From assembly GCA_027315455.1 (NCBI GenBank), contig DAHUXZ010000013.1:1-52724 (forward strand): 52,724 bases of DNA, in the 5' to 3' direction. This stretch comes from Thermoplasmata archaeon. GTDB lineage: Archaea > Thermoplasmatota > Thermoplasmata > Lutacidiplasmatales > UBA184. Each line of letters starts with the position of its first letter. Position 1 is the first letter of the stretch. The notes below the pieces were generated by a model. That model was not told the origin of the DNA, did no database searches, and was given only the letters and a program-made list of their open reading frames with translations. A program made the position numbers and the translations under genes. Shown here in pieces: positions 25,183 through 32,805 of the stretch.

Positions 25183-25719
25183 ATGGTTCAGATCGACCTT
25201 GCGACGTGGACGGCGCTCGGTACCTGGGCGCTGGTGATCGGCACGATCGTGCTGATGTACTGGCAGACCCGCAAGACCCAGGAGCTCAACAGCGCCAACG
25301 CCGTCATCACGCTCCGGGAGCGGTTCGACTCGTCGCGGATGCGCAAGGCGCGCAAGGACCTCGCGACCCATCTCCTCACGAACTCCGAGGAGGACATCGT
25401 GAGCGTCGAGGTCGCCACCTTCCTCGAGCTGCTGGGGGCGCTGACCCACCGGGGAGTGCTCGACGACGACCTCGTGTGGGAGGCGTTCGGGACCTGGGTC
25501 ACGATCTACTACTGGGCGCTGCGCCATCCCGTCGATTTCATCGGGCGCGCCCGCGACGACCTGCGCGATCCCCTCGTCTTCCACGAGTTCGAGTGGCTCT
25601 ACGAACGGGTCGCCTCGCTCGACCGGCGGCGGCTCGGGCCCGGCCATCCGTCCCTCCTCACGCCGGACGTCGAGGCCCGCCGGATGCTCCGGAGGGAATC
25701 GACCCTCGAGGTCGTGTAG
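25183..25719 (+). CDS. Small membrane-anchored protein, DUF4760-like
   Basis: 178 residues. TM helix at about 9-27 (TALGTWALVIGTIVLMYWQ), then a soluble helical domain with LNSANAVITLRERFDSSRMRKARKDLA and FLELLGALTHRGVLDDDLVWEAFGTWVTIYYWAL. The layout (one TM helix, NA..L..RF.S..MR.AR) resembles DUF4760-type proteins, whose role is unknown. No catalytic motif. It follows the Kelch-PKD gene by 90 bp on the same strand and has no clear promoter, so co-transcription is possible. Confidence 0.65.
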   Translation: MVQIDLATWTALGTWALVIGTIVLMYWQTRKTQELNSANAVITLRERFDSSRMRKARKDLATHLLTNSEEDIVSVEVATFLELLGALTHRGVLDDDLVWEAFGTWVTIYYWALRHPVDFIGRARDDLRDPLVFHEFEWLYERVASLDRRRLGPGHPSLLTPDVEARRMLRRESTLEVV

Positions 25720-25731
25720 GCGGTAGCCCCC

Positions 25732-26415
25732 TCAGAAGAGGTCGCGCAGCCCGAGGACCCGGAAGTACTCCCGGAAGAGCGGCACGCCCCGGATCGGCTG
25801 GTCGTCGTAGTGCCAGCGGCTCCCGCGCACCGAGGTGATCCGTGCGAGCGTCCAGTCGTTGTCGGGATGGGGGGTGATGCGGAAGATGTGTTCGTCGACG
25901 CGCTCGTCCAGCCCGACCTCGCCCGTCCGGGCCGAGACGAGCGTGACCCTCTCCTCGAGCAGGAACCGGATCGCGGCCTGCTGGTCCCGCGAGCCGGCCG
26001 GGTAGGCGCGGCCGAGGGCGTCGCTGTTGAGGACCAGGATCACCTGGGGGGCCTCCGGGCCGGCGGCGCTCCAGACCGTCTGGAACGCCTCGGGGAGTCC
26101 GAGGAAGTCGGCGAGGTGGTGCTCGACCGCGCCGGTCTCCCCCGGCCCCAGGAGCTGTCCTACCTCGGGCGGCGGCGTCGACCGGGCGGGCCCGAGCTCC
26201 TCGGGCGTGAGCGAGACGAACGTCCGGCGGGCACCCCCCCGGCGCGCGATCGCCTCGGCGACCTCGCCGGCCGGGGCGTCGCGTTCCCGGACCTCGAGGC
26301 AGATCACCGCCGGATCGATCGAGCGGGCCAGGGCGCCGGCGGCGAAGTTGACCGCGGAGCGGGGCCGACCGTAGACGGTCAGCGTCGTTCCCTGTCGCTG
26401 TGTCGATCCGTGCAC
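25732..26415 (-). CDS. Hypothetical protein of unknown family
   Basis: 227 residues, soluble, not recognised. It alternates predicted strands and helices (TLTVYGRPRSAVNFAAGALA, AVICLEVRE, VILVLNSDALGRAYPAG, FLLEERVTLVSARTGE), so a RecA-like or other Rossmannoid fold without an obvious Walker A is possible. The C-terminus reads PLFREYFRVLGLRDLF. The GTG at 26415 lies about 50 nt downstream of a minus-strand TATA-like GATTAAGC (26461-26469), leaving a short leader. It ends 12 bp from the converging DUF4760-like gene. Confidence 0.6.
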   Translation of the reverse strand: MHGSTQRQGTTLTVYGRPRSAVNFAAGALARSIDPAVICLEVRERDAPAGEVAEAIARRGGARRTFVSLTPEELGPARSTPPPEVGQLLGPGETGAVEHHLADFLGLPEAFQTVWSAAGPEAPQVILVLNSDALGRAYPAGSRDQQAAIRFLLEERVTLVSARTGEVGLDERVDEHIFRITPHPDNDWTLARITSVRGSRWHYDDQPIRGVPLFREYFRVLGLRDLF

Positions 26416-26578
26416 GCCGGATACCCCGCCGTCGCCGCGGGTTCCATCCTTCCCGGGGGGCTTAATCCTTGGCGCGGGCGGACGCGACCGGGCCCCGGTC
26501 CGGCCGGGGTCGCCCTACGGGGGTGTCGCATCCGCGCACGGCGTCCCGCACCGGCGACCCTCTCCCCCGACCCGCGGT

Positions 26579-28069
26579 TCAGTCGCCCGGGGTGACGTAG
26601 GCAAGGTCGGCGGCCGGGGTGGGCCCGTCGTAGCTGGTATAGTTGAACGTCGAGTTCGTGTACGTCGCCGGGGGCCATCCCATCGGAACGCCGGCGGGGG
26701 ACTGGGCGACGGACATCGGGTAGGTGGCCATCGACGGCGAGGTCGGGAAGATCACGGCGGCGCGCGCGGTCATGTTCAGGTCGAAGTACTCGAGGGGGAT
26801 CTGGGCGTTGCAGTCCCGGACCGTGAGGCAGCCGAGGGAGAAGCGCCACTCGATGAATCCCAGGAGCGACTCGAACGACTCGGCGGAGTGGGACACGTAT
26901 CCCACGGGGGTGTACGGGCTCACGACCAGAAGGGGCACGCGGAAGGAGAGCCCGAGCGAATCGACCGACGGCGGGGTCATCTGGTCCCAAAAGCCCCCGT
27001 AATCGTCCCACGTGATGAACAGAGCCGTGGACTTCCACTCGGGGGAGCGCTCGATGGAGTTGACGACCCGCGCGACGAACGACTCCCCCTTCGTCACGTT
27101 CGCCGGCGGGTGGTCCGACTGGGTAAAGGCCGGGATGATCCAGGAAGCGTTCGGCAGCGTCCCTCGCTTGGCGTCGGTGAAGAAGCTGCTGCGGTTCACG
27201 AAGTGCGACGCGAGCGCCGTCGTGTACGATTCGGCCTTCGCGGCCTGGGGGTTCCAGAAGTCATAGGCGCCCACGGTGTCGGGGCCCCCCCTCGCCTGGA
27301 TCGCCCGCCCGTAGCTCGGGAGGGAGTAGTCGTAGTACTTCCAGGAGACCCCCGTCGCGTTCATCAGGAGGTCCTCGGCGGACGGGGTCTGGTTCGATTC
27401 GTTGAGGTACGTCACCGCCGTGGACGAGAGGGGCATCCCCGCCGTTTTCGGGCCGCTTGGGACCTTGTAGACCGCGATCTGCGGGGACTGGCCCGCCAAG
27501 AGATACCAGTGGTTCGGGAGCGAGTAGGAGAAGACGGAGGAGAAGAAGTGGTCCCCCAGGCCGTACTCCTGGGCGATGTCCCAGTAGATCGGGATCGTGG
27601 AGCCGTTGTAATGGCCGAACGGGGTGAGCCCCGAGCCCTCGGCGAGGTAGAAGTTGTTCATCGAGCCGTTGTTGTAGGCGGCCATCGATGACGTGTAGTC
27701 GTGCGGGAGCCCGTGCTTCGGCATCGTGAGGTTCGCCGCGGTGTAGTTGAAGGGGGTCACGCACCCGGCGGAGTCATTCGCCGGGTTGAGGGGGATGCAG
27801 AGGCCGGAGGGGATCCCGGTCGCGTTGTCGGGGCAGTAGGTACCGTTGACGAGACAGTAGGTGCCGAAGTAGTTGTCGTAGGCCCGGTTCTCCATGACCA
27901 GCACTACGATGTGCTGGATCGGGAACTGCGACGGGGAGACCGACACGCCCGTCGTGGTCGCTTCGGGGCTGGCCCGCGCCCCCCCCGCAAAGGTCGCCGA
28001 GGCGGCCAGGACGGCGACCAGCACGGAGGAGGCCGTGCCGAGCGCCCATCCGCGCCGTCGTCCCTGCAC
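26579..28069 (-). CDS. Secreted phosphoesterase (phospholipase C / acid phosphatase family)
   Basis: About 496 residues of the PF04185 phosphoesterase family, which hydrolyses phospholipids or phosphomonoesters outside the cell. After a signal peptide come HIVVLVMENRAYDNYFGTY (metal-binding Glu-Asn), LPHDYTSS, GDHFFSSVFSYSLPNHWYLLAGQ, FITWDDYGGFWDQM (metal-binding Asp pair) and FRVPLLVVSPYTP. The protein has many sequons and ends in an Asn/Thr/Tyr-rich tail. I start it at GTG 28069 because a strong TATA-like TTTATCAAATA (about 28154-28165, minus) lies inside the longer frame from 28195 and would drive transcription beginning near 28130. Likely scavenges phosphate or acts on lipids. Confidence 0.85.
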   Translation of the reverse strand: MQGRRRGWALGTASSVLVAVLAASATFAGGARASPEATTTGVSVSPSQFPIQHIVVLVMENRAYDNYFGTYCLVNGTYCPDNATGIPSGLCIPLNPANDSAGCVTPFNYTAANLTMPKHGLPHDYTSSMAAYNNGSMNNFYLAEGSGLTPFGHYNGSTIPIYWDIAQEYGLGDHFFSSVFSYSLPNHWYLLAGQSPQIAVYKVPSGPKTAGMPLSSTAVTYLNESNQTPSAEDLLMNATGVSWKYYDYSLPSYGRAIQARGGPDTVGAYDFWNPQAAKAESYTTALASHFVNRSSFFTDAKRGTLPNASWIIPAFTQSDHPPANVTKGESFVARVVNSIERSPEWKSTALFITWDDYGGFWDQMTPPSVDSLGLSFRVPLLVVSPYTPVGYVSHSAESFESLLGFIEWRFSLGCLTVRDCNAQIPLEYFDLNMTARAAVIFPTSPSMATYPMSVAQSPAGVPMGWPPATYTNSTFNYTSYDGPTPAADLAYVTPGD

Positions 28070-28357
28070 GTTCCGTCCCGATTCCCCCGGTGAGCGCGAC
28101 GCCGTCCGAAACCGGCGGGGCCCCCGGAGGCCTGCAGGGTGATGGCGTTTCCTATTTGATAAACTTGGGGTCCATACGCATTCACCGTCACGCAAGGTCG
28201 TTGCTACGCGCCATTTTCGCTGCGAGAGGCGTCCATTTCGGTAAGTTTCGTGGGTCCGAATCTCGCGAGGAGTCCGGGAGCCATCCCGACGCCCCCGGCC
28301 GCCGAAACCCCGGATCCGAGTCGCCCGACCGGGGCCCCGACGGCCGCCGACATGGGC
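28070..28357. other. Intergenic stretch holding the phosphoesterase promoter
   Basis: The only clear element is the minus-strand TATA-like TTTATCAAATA near 28154-28165. The A/T-richer segment 28180-28260 shows no open frame that I can support and no recognisable RNA. Confidence 0.45.
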
Positions 28358-28966
28358 CTACCCGGGCGCCGTCAGCGCGCGAGCCTCGGGAGGCGTCGCC
28401 GTCCGAAAGCGCACCGCCGGGATCGGGTGGCGCGGCCGCTCCTTGTGGACCCGTTCGATCGGCGCGGTCGTCAACGACTCGACCCCCTTGAGCGCCGCAA
28501 GACGGGCGACGAGCGCCCGGCCGGCCTCGACGGACGGCGTCGAGGCGAGGGCGATGAGCTCCCGGTGCGACGCGACCTCGAAGATGTAGCAGATCTCGGA
28601 GAACCCTCCGATCCGCTCGGCGAGGCGGGCGACCGCCGTCGGGTCGTCGTTCGAGGGACGGATGGAGCAGAACAGGCAGCAGAGGGTGCGGCCGGCATCG
28701 GACAAGCGCTGCGCGTCGACGAGCGGGACGAACCCCGTCAGCACCCCGAGGCGCCGCAGGCGGCGGACCCGGGTACTGACGGTCGTCACGCTGGCCCGCA
28801 CGCTCCGGGCCACCTGGCGGAAGGAGGCGCGCCCGTCCTGCTGCAGGGCCCGGAGGATCGCCACGTCCAACCGGTCAAGGCGGAACCGGCCGCTCCGCGT
28901 CCCGCCCCGCGACGCGGACCCCGGCCGGGGACCGTTACGGCCGATCGAGCGGCGCTCGCCGTTCAC
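28358..28966 (-). CDS. Lrp/AsnC-family transcriptional regulator
   Basis: 202 residues. An Arg-rich N-terminal extension (1-30) precedes the Lrp winged helix (about 31-80): LDRLDVAILRALQQDGRASFRQVARSV then VTTVSTRVRRLRRLGVL. A RAM-type alpha/beta effector domain (about 90-160) follows with TLCCLFCSIRP, FSEICYIFEVASHRELIALAS and a C-terminal tail. The ATG at 28966 overlaps the zinc-ribbon stop by 4 bp. It lies only about 400 bp from the sulfur cluster on the opposite strand and is one candidate for its regulator, though nothing in the sequence proves this. Confidence 0.88.
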   Translation of the reverse strand: MNGERRSIGRNGPRPGSASRGGTRSGRFRLDRLDVAILRALQQDGRASFRQVARSVRASVTTVSTRVRRLRRLGVLTGFVPLVDAQRLSDAGRTLCCLFCSIRPSNDDPTAVARLAERIGGFSEICYIFEVASHRELIALASTPSVEAGRALVARLAALKGVESLTTAPIERVHKERPRHPIPAVRFRTATPPEARALTAPG

Positions 28967-29274
28967 TCCGGCGTCCCCCCGGCTCCGTCCTCGTATCCCG
29001 CGATCAAGCCCCGACCCTCGCGGTACTCCCGGAACGGCCGTTCGACCTGGTCCCTCGGCTCATGAGGCTCCTCCCGTTGGTAGCCGCAAAGGCGACACGC
29101 GTAGAGCGCCACGAACTCCGAGTCCGCGATGAGCCGGTACCCGAGCTCCCCGCACTGCGGGCAGGACGCGTCCCGTCGGCGCCCCCAGGCCAGGACCTTC
29201 GCGTCCATCTTCCGGTCGAACTCCCGCGGGCTCAATGGCTCGGGTTCGTCCGGGGTCGTCATGCCCGCGACCAC
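28963..29274 (-). CDS. Small zinc-ribbon protein
   Basis: 103 residues with one treble-clef/zinc-ribbon pair, CPQCGELGYRLI and CRLCGYQRE, flanked by charged tails. Unknown family. Translationally coupled to the Lrp gene by an ATGA overlap, which suggests a regulatory or nucleic-acid-binding role. GTG 29274 or ATG 29262 could be the start; a minus-strand TATA-like CTTTTTAG (about 29293-29300) fits either. Confidence 0.68.
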   Translation of the reverse strand: MVAGMTTPDEPEPLSPREFDRKMDAKVLAWGRRRDASCPQCGELGYRLIADSEFVALYACRLCGYQREEPHEPRDQVERPFREYREGRGLIAGYEDGAGGTPE

Positions 29275-29292
29275 CCTCGAGTCGGGCCATCG

Positions 29293-29341
29293 CTAAAAAG
29301 CTCTTGGATGGACGATTGTCCGACCGGAGGGCGCAGGATTA
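29293..29341. promoter_or_regulatory. Divergent promoter and palindromic operator-like site ahead of the mrp-dsrEFH operon
   Basis: CTAAAAAG (29293-29300) can serve as a TATA box on either strand and GATTAAGG (about 29335-29342) as a second plus-strand TATA box. Between them is TGGACGATTGTCCG (29309-29322), a near-palindrome matching TGGACAATTGTCCA at 12 of 14 positions. Related sites occur near three other promoters of the sulfur cluster. Confidence 0.5.
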
Positions 29342-29370
29342 AGGCGCGCGGAGCGCTCGGCGAGCCGCTC

Positions 29371-30273
29371 ATGCCCGCGCCGGATGCCTCCCCGTTCCGG
29401 ATGATCGACGCGCCGCGCGCTGCGGCGGGCAAGTCCGACGCGACCTTCGCGATCGGCCGCCTCGACCGGGGCGCGGTCGGCTGCGTGATCGCGATCGTCT
29501 CCGGGAAGGGTGGGGTGGGCAAGAGCTTCGTTACGTGCGAGATCGCCTGCGAGCTCCGCCGCGAGGGGGCGTCGGTCGGGGTGCTGGATGCGGACATCAC
29601 CGGTCCGTCCGTCGCGCGCCTCTTCGGCCTGTCCGAGGTTCCTCAGCTCAACGCGGACGGTCGCACGATCCGTCCGGCCGAGAGCGCGACCGGGATACGG
29701 GTCATGTCGATGGCCCTGGTCACGGCGACCTCGAAGGTCCCGCTCATCTGGCGGGGGCCGATGGTCAACAGCGCCATCCGGGGCCTCTACAAGGATACCG
29801 CCTGGCCCCCGCTCGACTACCTGCTCGTGGACCTGCCGCCGGGAACGAGCGACGCCCCGATGACCGTCTTCCAATCGCTCGACCCCGACGGCGTGATCCT
29901 CGTCAGCGCCCCGACCGAGCTCTCGGCCGAGGTCGTCGGCAAGGCCGCCACGATGGCAAAGACGTTCGAGGCCCCGATCCTCGGGCTCGTCGAGAACATG
30001 GCCTACCTCACCTGCCCCCATGGGGCGAGGGTCGACGTCTTCGGCCCCTCCCGCGGCAACGAGTTCGCCGTGCGCATGGGCGTGCCGTACCTGGGGAGCC
30101 TGCCGATCCGCCCGGAGATCCCGGCCCTCTGCGACGCGGGCCGCATCGAGGAGGTCCGCCTTCCCGAGGCGGGGGTCCTGGCGCGCAGGGTGCGCCTCCT
30201 CGCGGACCGTCTGGCCCGCGCCCGTCATCCCCGAGGGTCGGCCGCGCCCGCCCCCCCCGGGGGACCGGCATGA
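29371..30273 (+). CDS. Mrp/NBP35-like P-loop ATPase
   Basis: 300 residues of the Mrp/ApbC family, scaffolds or carriers for Fe-S clusters. IAIVSGKGGVGKSFVT carries the deviant Walker A; DADITGPSVARLFG, WRGPMVNSAIRGLYKD, YLLVDLPPGTSDAPM and VSAPTELSAEVV follow. The cluster-binding CPHC of typical Mrp proteins reads LTCPHGARVDVFG here, so the second Cys is Gly and bridging cluster binding is doubtful. Start chosen at ATG 29371, shortly after a TATA-like GATTAAGG. It heads an operon with dsrE/F/H-like genes, suggesting that it serves sulfur-oxidation Fe-S proteins or transfers sulfur. Confidence 0.88.
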   Translation: MPAPDASPFRMIDAPRAAAGKSDATFAIGRLDRGAVGCVIAIVSGKGGVGKSFVTCEIACELRREGASVGVLDADITGPSVARLFGLSEVPQLNADGRTIRPAESATGIRVMSMALVTATSKVPLIWRGPMVNSAIRGLYKDTAWPPLDYLLVDLPPGTSDAPMTVFQSLDPDGVILVSAPTELSAEVVGKAATMAKTFEAPILGLVENMAYLTCPHGARVDVFGPSRGNEFAVRMGVPYLGSLPIRPEIPALCDAGRIEEVRLPEAGVLARRVRLLADRLARARHPRGSAAPAPPGGPA

Positions 30274-30509
30274 CGGCCCCCAACGGCTCCCCACCGGCCC
30301 CGACGGCCCGCATCCTCCGGCGCCTGGGCGATCCGTTCGAGGCCGAGGCCGCCGAGTCCGCGCCGCCGGCGACCCATCCCGCGCACGTCGCCCTGCTCAA
30401 CCGCGCGTTCTTCGACTCGACGGTCGACATTGGCGGCATCGTGCGGATCGACGCGACCACGTACATCTGCACCCGGGCGGGCTGGCGCGTCCATGCCGGG
30501 CCGGCCTGA
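30270..30509 (+). CDS. Small hypothetical protein
   Basis: 79 residues, not recognised. Ser/Pro/Ala-rich N-terminus, then LLNRAFFDSTVDIGGIVRIDATTYICTRAGWRV, a short beta-rich segment with one Cys. The ATG overlaps the mrp stop (ATGA) and the stop is 10 bp from the dsrE-like start, so it belongs to the sulfur operon. Its codon positions look as GC-rich as its neighbours, in favour of a real gene. Confidence 0.6.
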   Translation: MTAPNGSPPAPTARILRRLGDPFEAEAAESAPPATHPAHVALLNRAFFDSTVDIGGIVRIDATTYICTRAGWRVHAGPA

Positions 30510-30519
30510 GGGGCGACCG

Positions 30520-30876
30520 ATGGGCCGTCTGGGGATCCTCCTGTTCACCTCCCCTGTCCAGCACCGCGCCTCCGAGACGGTGTACGGGATCGCCGCCGCC
30601 GCCGCGGACGCGGGCCATGACGTGGGGGTCTTCTGCCTCGGAGACGGGGTCTACAACACCAGCCGGGCGATCGCTGCCGCCAGCGAGGAGAGCCCGGTCC
30701 GACGGCTCGCCTCCCTCGGCGGGCGCATCGGGCTCGTGAGCTGCACGACCTGCGCGCGCTTTCGCGGCCTTACGGAGCCGGACCTGATCGCGAACGCGCG
30801 GCTGGGAACGCTCGAGGACCTCACCGACCTCCTCGCCCGCGCCGACCGGTTCCTGACCTTTTCGGCCGAGGAGTGA
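30520..30876 (+). CDS. DsrE-like sulfur carrier
   Basis: 118 residues of the DsrE/TusD family, cytoplasmic proteins that carry persulfide sulfur on a conserved Cys. Visible are LGILLFTSPVQHRASETVYGIAAAAADAGHDVGVFCLGDGVY, the usual first half, and LVSCTTCARFRGL, which matches the DsrE active-site loop (C..C...RG). It is followed at once by DsrF- and DsrH-like genes, so the three probably form a hetero-hexamer like DsrEFH/TusBCD. Start ATG 30520. Confidence 0.8.
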   Translation: MGRLGILLFTSPVQHRASETVYGIAAAAADAGHDVGVFCLGDGVYNTSRAIAAASEESPVRRLASLGGRIGLVSCTTCARFRGLTEPDLIANARLGTLEDLTDLLARADRFLTFSAEE

Positions 30877-30879
30877 GCG

Positions 30880-31236
30880 ATGCGTCGGATCCTCCTCTGG
30901 GTTCGCCATCCGCCGTTCTCCACGAACCATCTCGCCGAGGCGATCCGGGTGGCGGCGATGGCCTCGGCCCTCGAGCTGGAGGTCACCTTCGCGTTCGTCG
31001 AGGACGGGGTCTGGGCGCTGGCCGCCGGTCAGTCCCCGCACCGGCTCGGGCCGCCGATCGGTTCGGTCCTGCGGGGGATCGTCACCGAGGCGAGCCCGGC
31101 GCTCGTCGACGGCGCCTCCCTGGCCGCGCGGGGCCTGACGGCCGCCCGCCTCGTCCCCGATGTCCCCGTCCGCGTGGTGGACGCCGAGGAGCTGGCCGAC
31201 CGGCTGGTCGCGAGCGATTCGGTGGTGACCCAGTGA
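30880..31236 (+). CDS. DsrF/TusC-like protein
   Basis: 118 residues. RRILLWVRHPPFSTNHLAEAIRVAAMASALELEVTFAFVEDGVWALAAGQ is the DsrF/TusC pattern with the FVEDGVWAL strand-loop. No Cys is present, as is usual for the non-catalytic F/C subunit. It lies 3 bp after the DsrE-like gene and its stop overlaps the GTG of the DsrH-like gene. Confidence 0.78.
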   Translation: MRRILLWVRHPPFSTNHLAEAIRVAAMASALELEVTFAFVEDGVWALAAGQSPHRLGPPIGSVLRGIVTEASPALVDGASLAARGLTAARLVPDVPVRVVDAEELADRLVASDSVVTQ

Positions 31237-31568
31237 CGGGCGACGGGGCGAACGGGGGACCGCGGCGCTGGGTCGCCGTGCGCATGACGCACGGTGGGGA
31301 GACGGACGCGGCCATCCTGCGCGCGCTGGGCGCTCGCGCGCGCACCGCCGACGCCTCTTTCGCCCTACTGCTCCTCGGCAGCGCGACGTACGACCTGGAA
31401 CGGCCGGCGGGGCCGGTCGACGGCGACGCCGGTACGATCGAGCTCTTCGCACTCCAGGAGGACGTCGAGGGGCGCGGGATCCGGCCGCGGCGCCCGACCA
31501 CCCTGATCGGATATCCCGAGCTCGTCCGTCTCCTCTTTGACTCCGAGCGGGTGATGGAGGTCGGATGA
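31233..31568 (+). CDS. DsrH/TusB-like protein
   Basis: 111 residues. The C-terminal half reads TIELFALQEDVEGRGI then TLIGYPELVRLLFDSERVMEVG, the DsrH/TusB signature (ALxxDVEARGL...YxxxVxLxxxxDxVxxW). The conserved DsrH cysteine is absent, so it probably does not carry sulfur itself. GTG start overlaps the dsrF-like stop (GTGA). Confidence 0.72.
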   Translation: MTGDGANGGPRRWVAVRMTHGGETDAAILRALGARARTADASFALLLLGSATYDLERPAGPVDGDAGTIELFALQEDVEGRGIRPRRPTTLIGYPELVRLLFDSERVMEVG

Positions 31569-32017
31569 GCGAGCCGGTGGACGAGGGTCCCGTGCCCTTC
31601 GTGCCGCTTCCCCTCGCGGGACGGCCGGCGCCGGCCCCCGCGGGGGCCGACGGGGCGGGGACCTTGGTCGAGGTCATCTACGTACGCTACCGGGATCCCA
31701 CCCCGCTCGAGTTCCCGGGGGAACGGGGCCGGCTCGCCGGCCCGGTCTTCCACGCCGCCGGGGTCCTCCTGCGGGAGGACGCCGACCATCTCGCCCTCGG
31801 GGAGATCGCCTTCGCGGCCGACAATCCGGAGTACGCCCAGCGGTACGGGGGCGACCTCTTTCCCTCGTACCGGCACGTCCTCACGATCCCGAAGGCGAGC
31901 ATCCTCGAGCGCCGGACGTTCTCCCCCCGCGCGGAGCCGACCGCCCGACCCCCCGGAGCGCCGCGCGCCGACCGCGCGCAGGCCCCCCGGTCCACCGAGG
32001 GAGAATTGGACAAATGA
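31565..32017 (+). CDS. Hypothetical protein at the end of the mrp-dsrEFH operon
   Basis: 150 residues, unrecognised. Pro/Ala-rich N-terminus, a compact beta-rich core (LVEVIYVRYRDPTPLEFPG, AAGVLLREDADHLALGEIAFA, SYRHVLTIPKASILERRTF) and a disordered basic tail. The core resembles small Sm-like beta barrels, but this is weak. ATG overlaps the dsrH-like stop by 4 bp. Confidence 0.6.
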   Translation: MSEPVDEGPVPFVPLPLAGRPAPAPAGADGAGTLVEVIYVRYRDPTPLEFPGERGRLAGPVFHAAGVLLREDADHLALGEIAFAADNPEYAQRYGGDLFPSYRHVLTIPKASILERRTFSPRAEPTARPPGAPRADRAQAPRSTEGELDK

Positions 32018-32030
32018 AAAGTCGTAAATA
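32005..32030 (+). promoter_or_regulatory. Promoter of the tusA-dsrE2-sqr operon with an operator half-site
   Basis: TATA-like TAAATA at 32025-32030. Just upstream, TGGACAAATGAAAA (32006-32019) matches the left half of the TGGACAATTGTCCA motif seen elsewhere in the cluster; the right half is degenerate. The TATA box is about 24 nt from GTG 32051. Confidence 0.5.
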
Positions 32031-32050
32031 GTGTGCCACGTTCTCGCACG

Positions 32051-32308
32051 GTGCGGGGTTTCGAAGTGAGTCCGGAAACCGACCGGCCCAATGCCCAGCT
32101 CGACGCCCGGGGACTGTTCTGTCCGATGCCGATCCTGCGGGCCAGCCAGGCGATGCAGCCGTTGCATGCCGGCGAGGTCCTGGAGGTGCTCGCCACGGAC
32201 CCGGCGTCGCCGCCGGACTTCGTCGCGTTCACCAAGCAGACCGGCCATCACCTGCTCTCCTCGACCGAGGAGGGCGGCGTCTACCGATTCCTGATCCGTC
32301 ACAAGTGA
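32051..32308 (+). CDS. tusA: TusA-family sulfur carrier
   Basis: About 85 residues with the TusA hallmark CPxP in LDARGLFCPMPILRASQAM, the Cys being the persulfide-carrying residue, and the beta-sheet VLEVLATDPASPPDFVAFTKQTGHHLL. Cytoplasmic persulfide donor, known in sulfur oxidisers to feed DsrE proteins and the sHdr system. Start could be GTG 32051 (about 24 nt from TAAATA, leaderless) or GTG 32066. Confidence 0.92.
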   Translation: MRGFEVSPETDRPNAQLDARGLFCPMPILRASQAMQPLHAGEVLEVLATDPASPPDFVAFTKQTGHHLLSSTEEGGVYRFLIRHK

Positions 32309-32324
32309 GGAGGTCGAAACGAAG

Positions 32325-32780
32325 ATGAGCAGCGCACACGCGGCACCGAAGGAGTCCGAAATGCTGGAAAGCGCCCACAAGGCCGGGAAGAAGTCCCTCG
32401 TTCTGGTCGTGTCGAAGGGCGGGGCCGACATGGCCTACCCGTCGCTGATCCTGGCGACGACGGCGCGCGCCCTCGGAATGGAGGCGCACCTGTACTTCAC
32501 GTTCTGGGGGATGCAGCTGCTGACCCGCGACGGGCGCCAGAAGTCGATGGAGGTCTTCCCCCCCGAGATGCGGGAGAAGCTGTCGAAGACGTTCCCTACC
32601 ATCGAGCAGTTCATGGCGCAGGCCAAGCAGGCCGGCGTACACATCCACGCCTGCTCGCCGACGATGCAGATGTTCGGCCTCACGAAGGAGAACCTGGTCG
32701 CCGAGGCCGACGACATCATCGGCGCGAGCACCTTCCTCGAGCTCGCGTCGAAGCCGGACGCGATCGCGCTCTTCATCTGA
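32325..32780 (+). CDS. DsrE2/DsrE3-type sulfurtransferase
   Basis: 151 residues. VLVVSKGGADMAYPSLILATTARALGMEAHLYFTFWGMQLL and GVHIHACSPTMQMFGLTKENLV are the DsrE2 pattern (AmGmeVxxFFTFWG and ACxxSMxxMG), with the Cys as the likely persulfide site. A strong Shine-Dalgarno (GAGGAGGT) lies about 10 nt before ATG 32325. Gene pairing with tusA is typical of sulfur oxidisers, including Sulfolobales, where TusA and DsrE3A exchange sulfane sulfur. Confidence 0.87.
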   Translation: MSSAHAAPKESEMLESAHKAGKKSLVLVVSKGGADMAYPSLILATTARALGMEAHLYFTFWGMQLLTRDGRQKSMEVFPPEMREKLSKTFPTIEQFMAQAKQAGVHIHACSPTMQMFGLTKENLVAEADDIIGASTFLELASKPDAIALFI

Positions 32781-32805
32781 GCGCGGTGCCCGGGGGGGAC
32801 GGAGA

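Noticed and set aside
28070-28357. Possible small RNA or tRNA in the A/T-richer spacer
   Set aside because: No cloverleaf, GTTCRA-type T-arm or CCA end could be found by reading; only promoter elements are supported.
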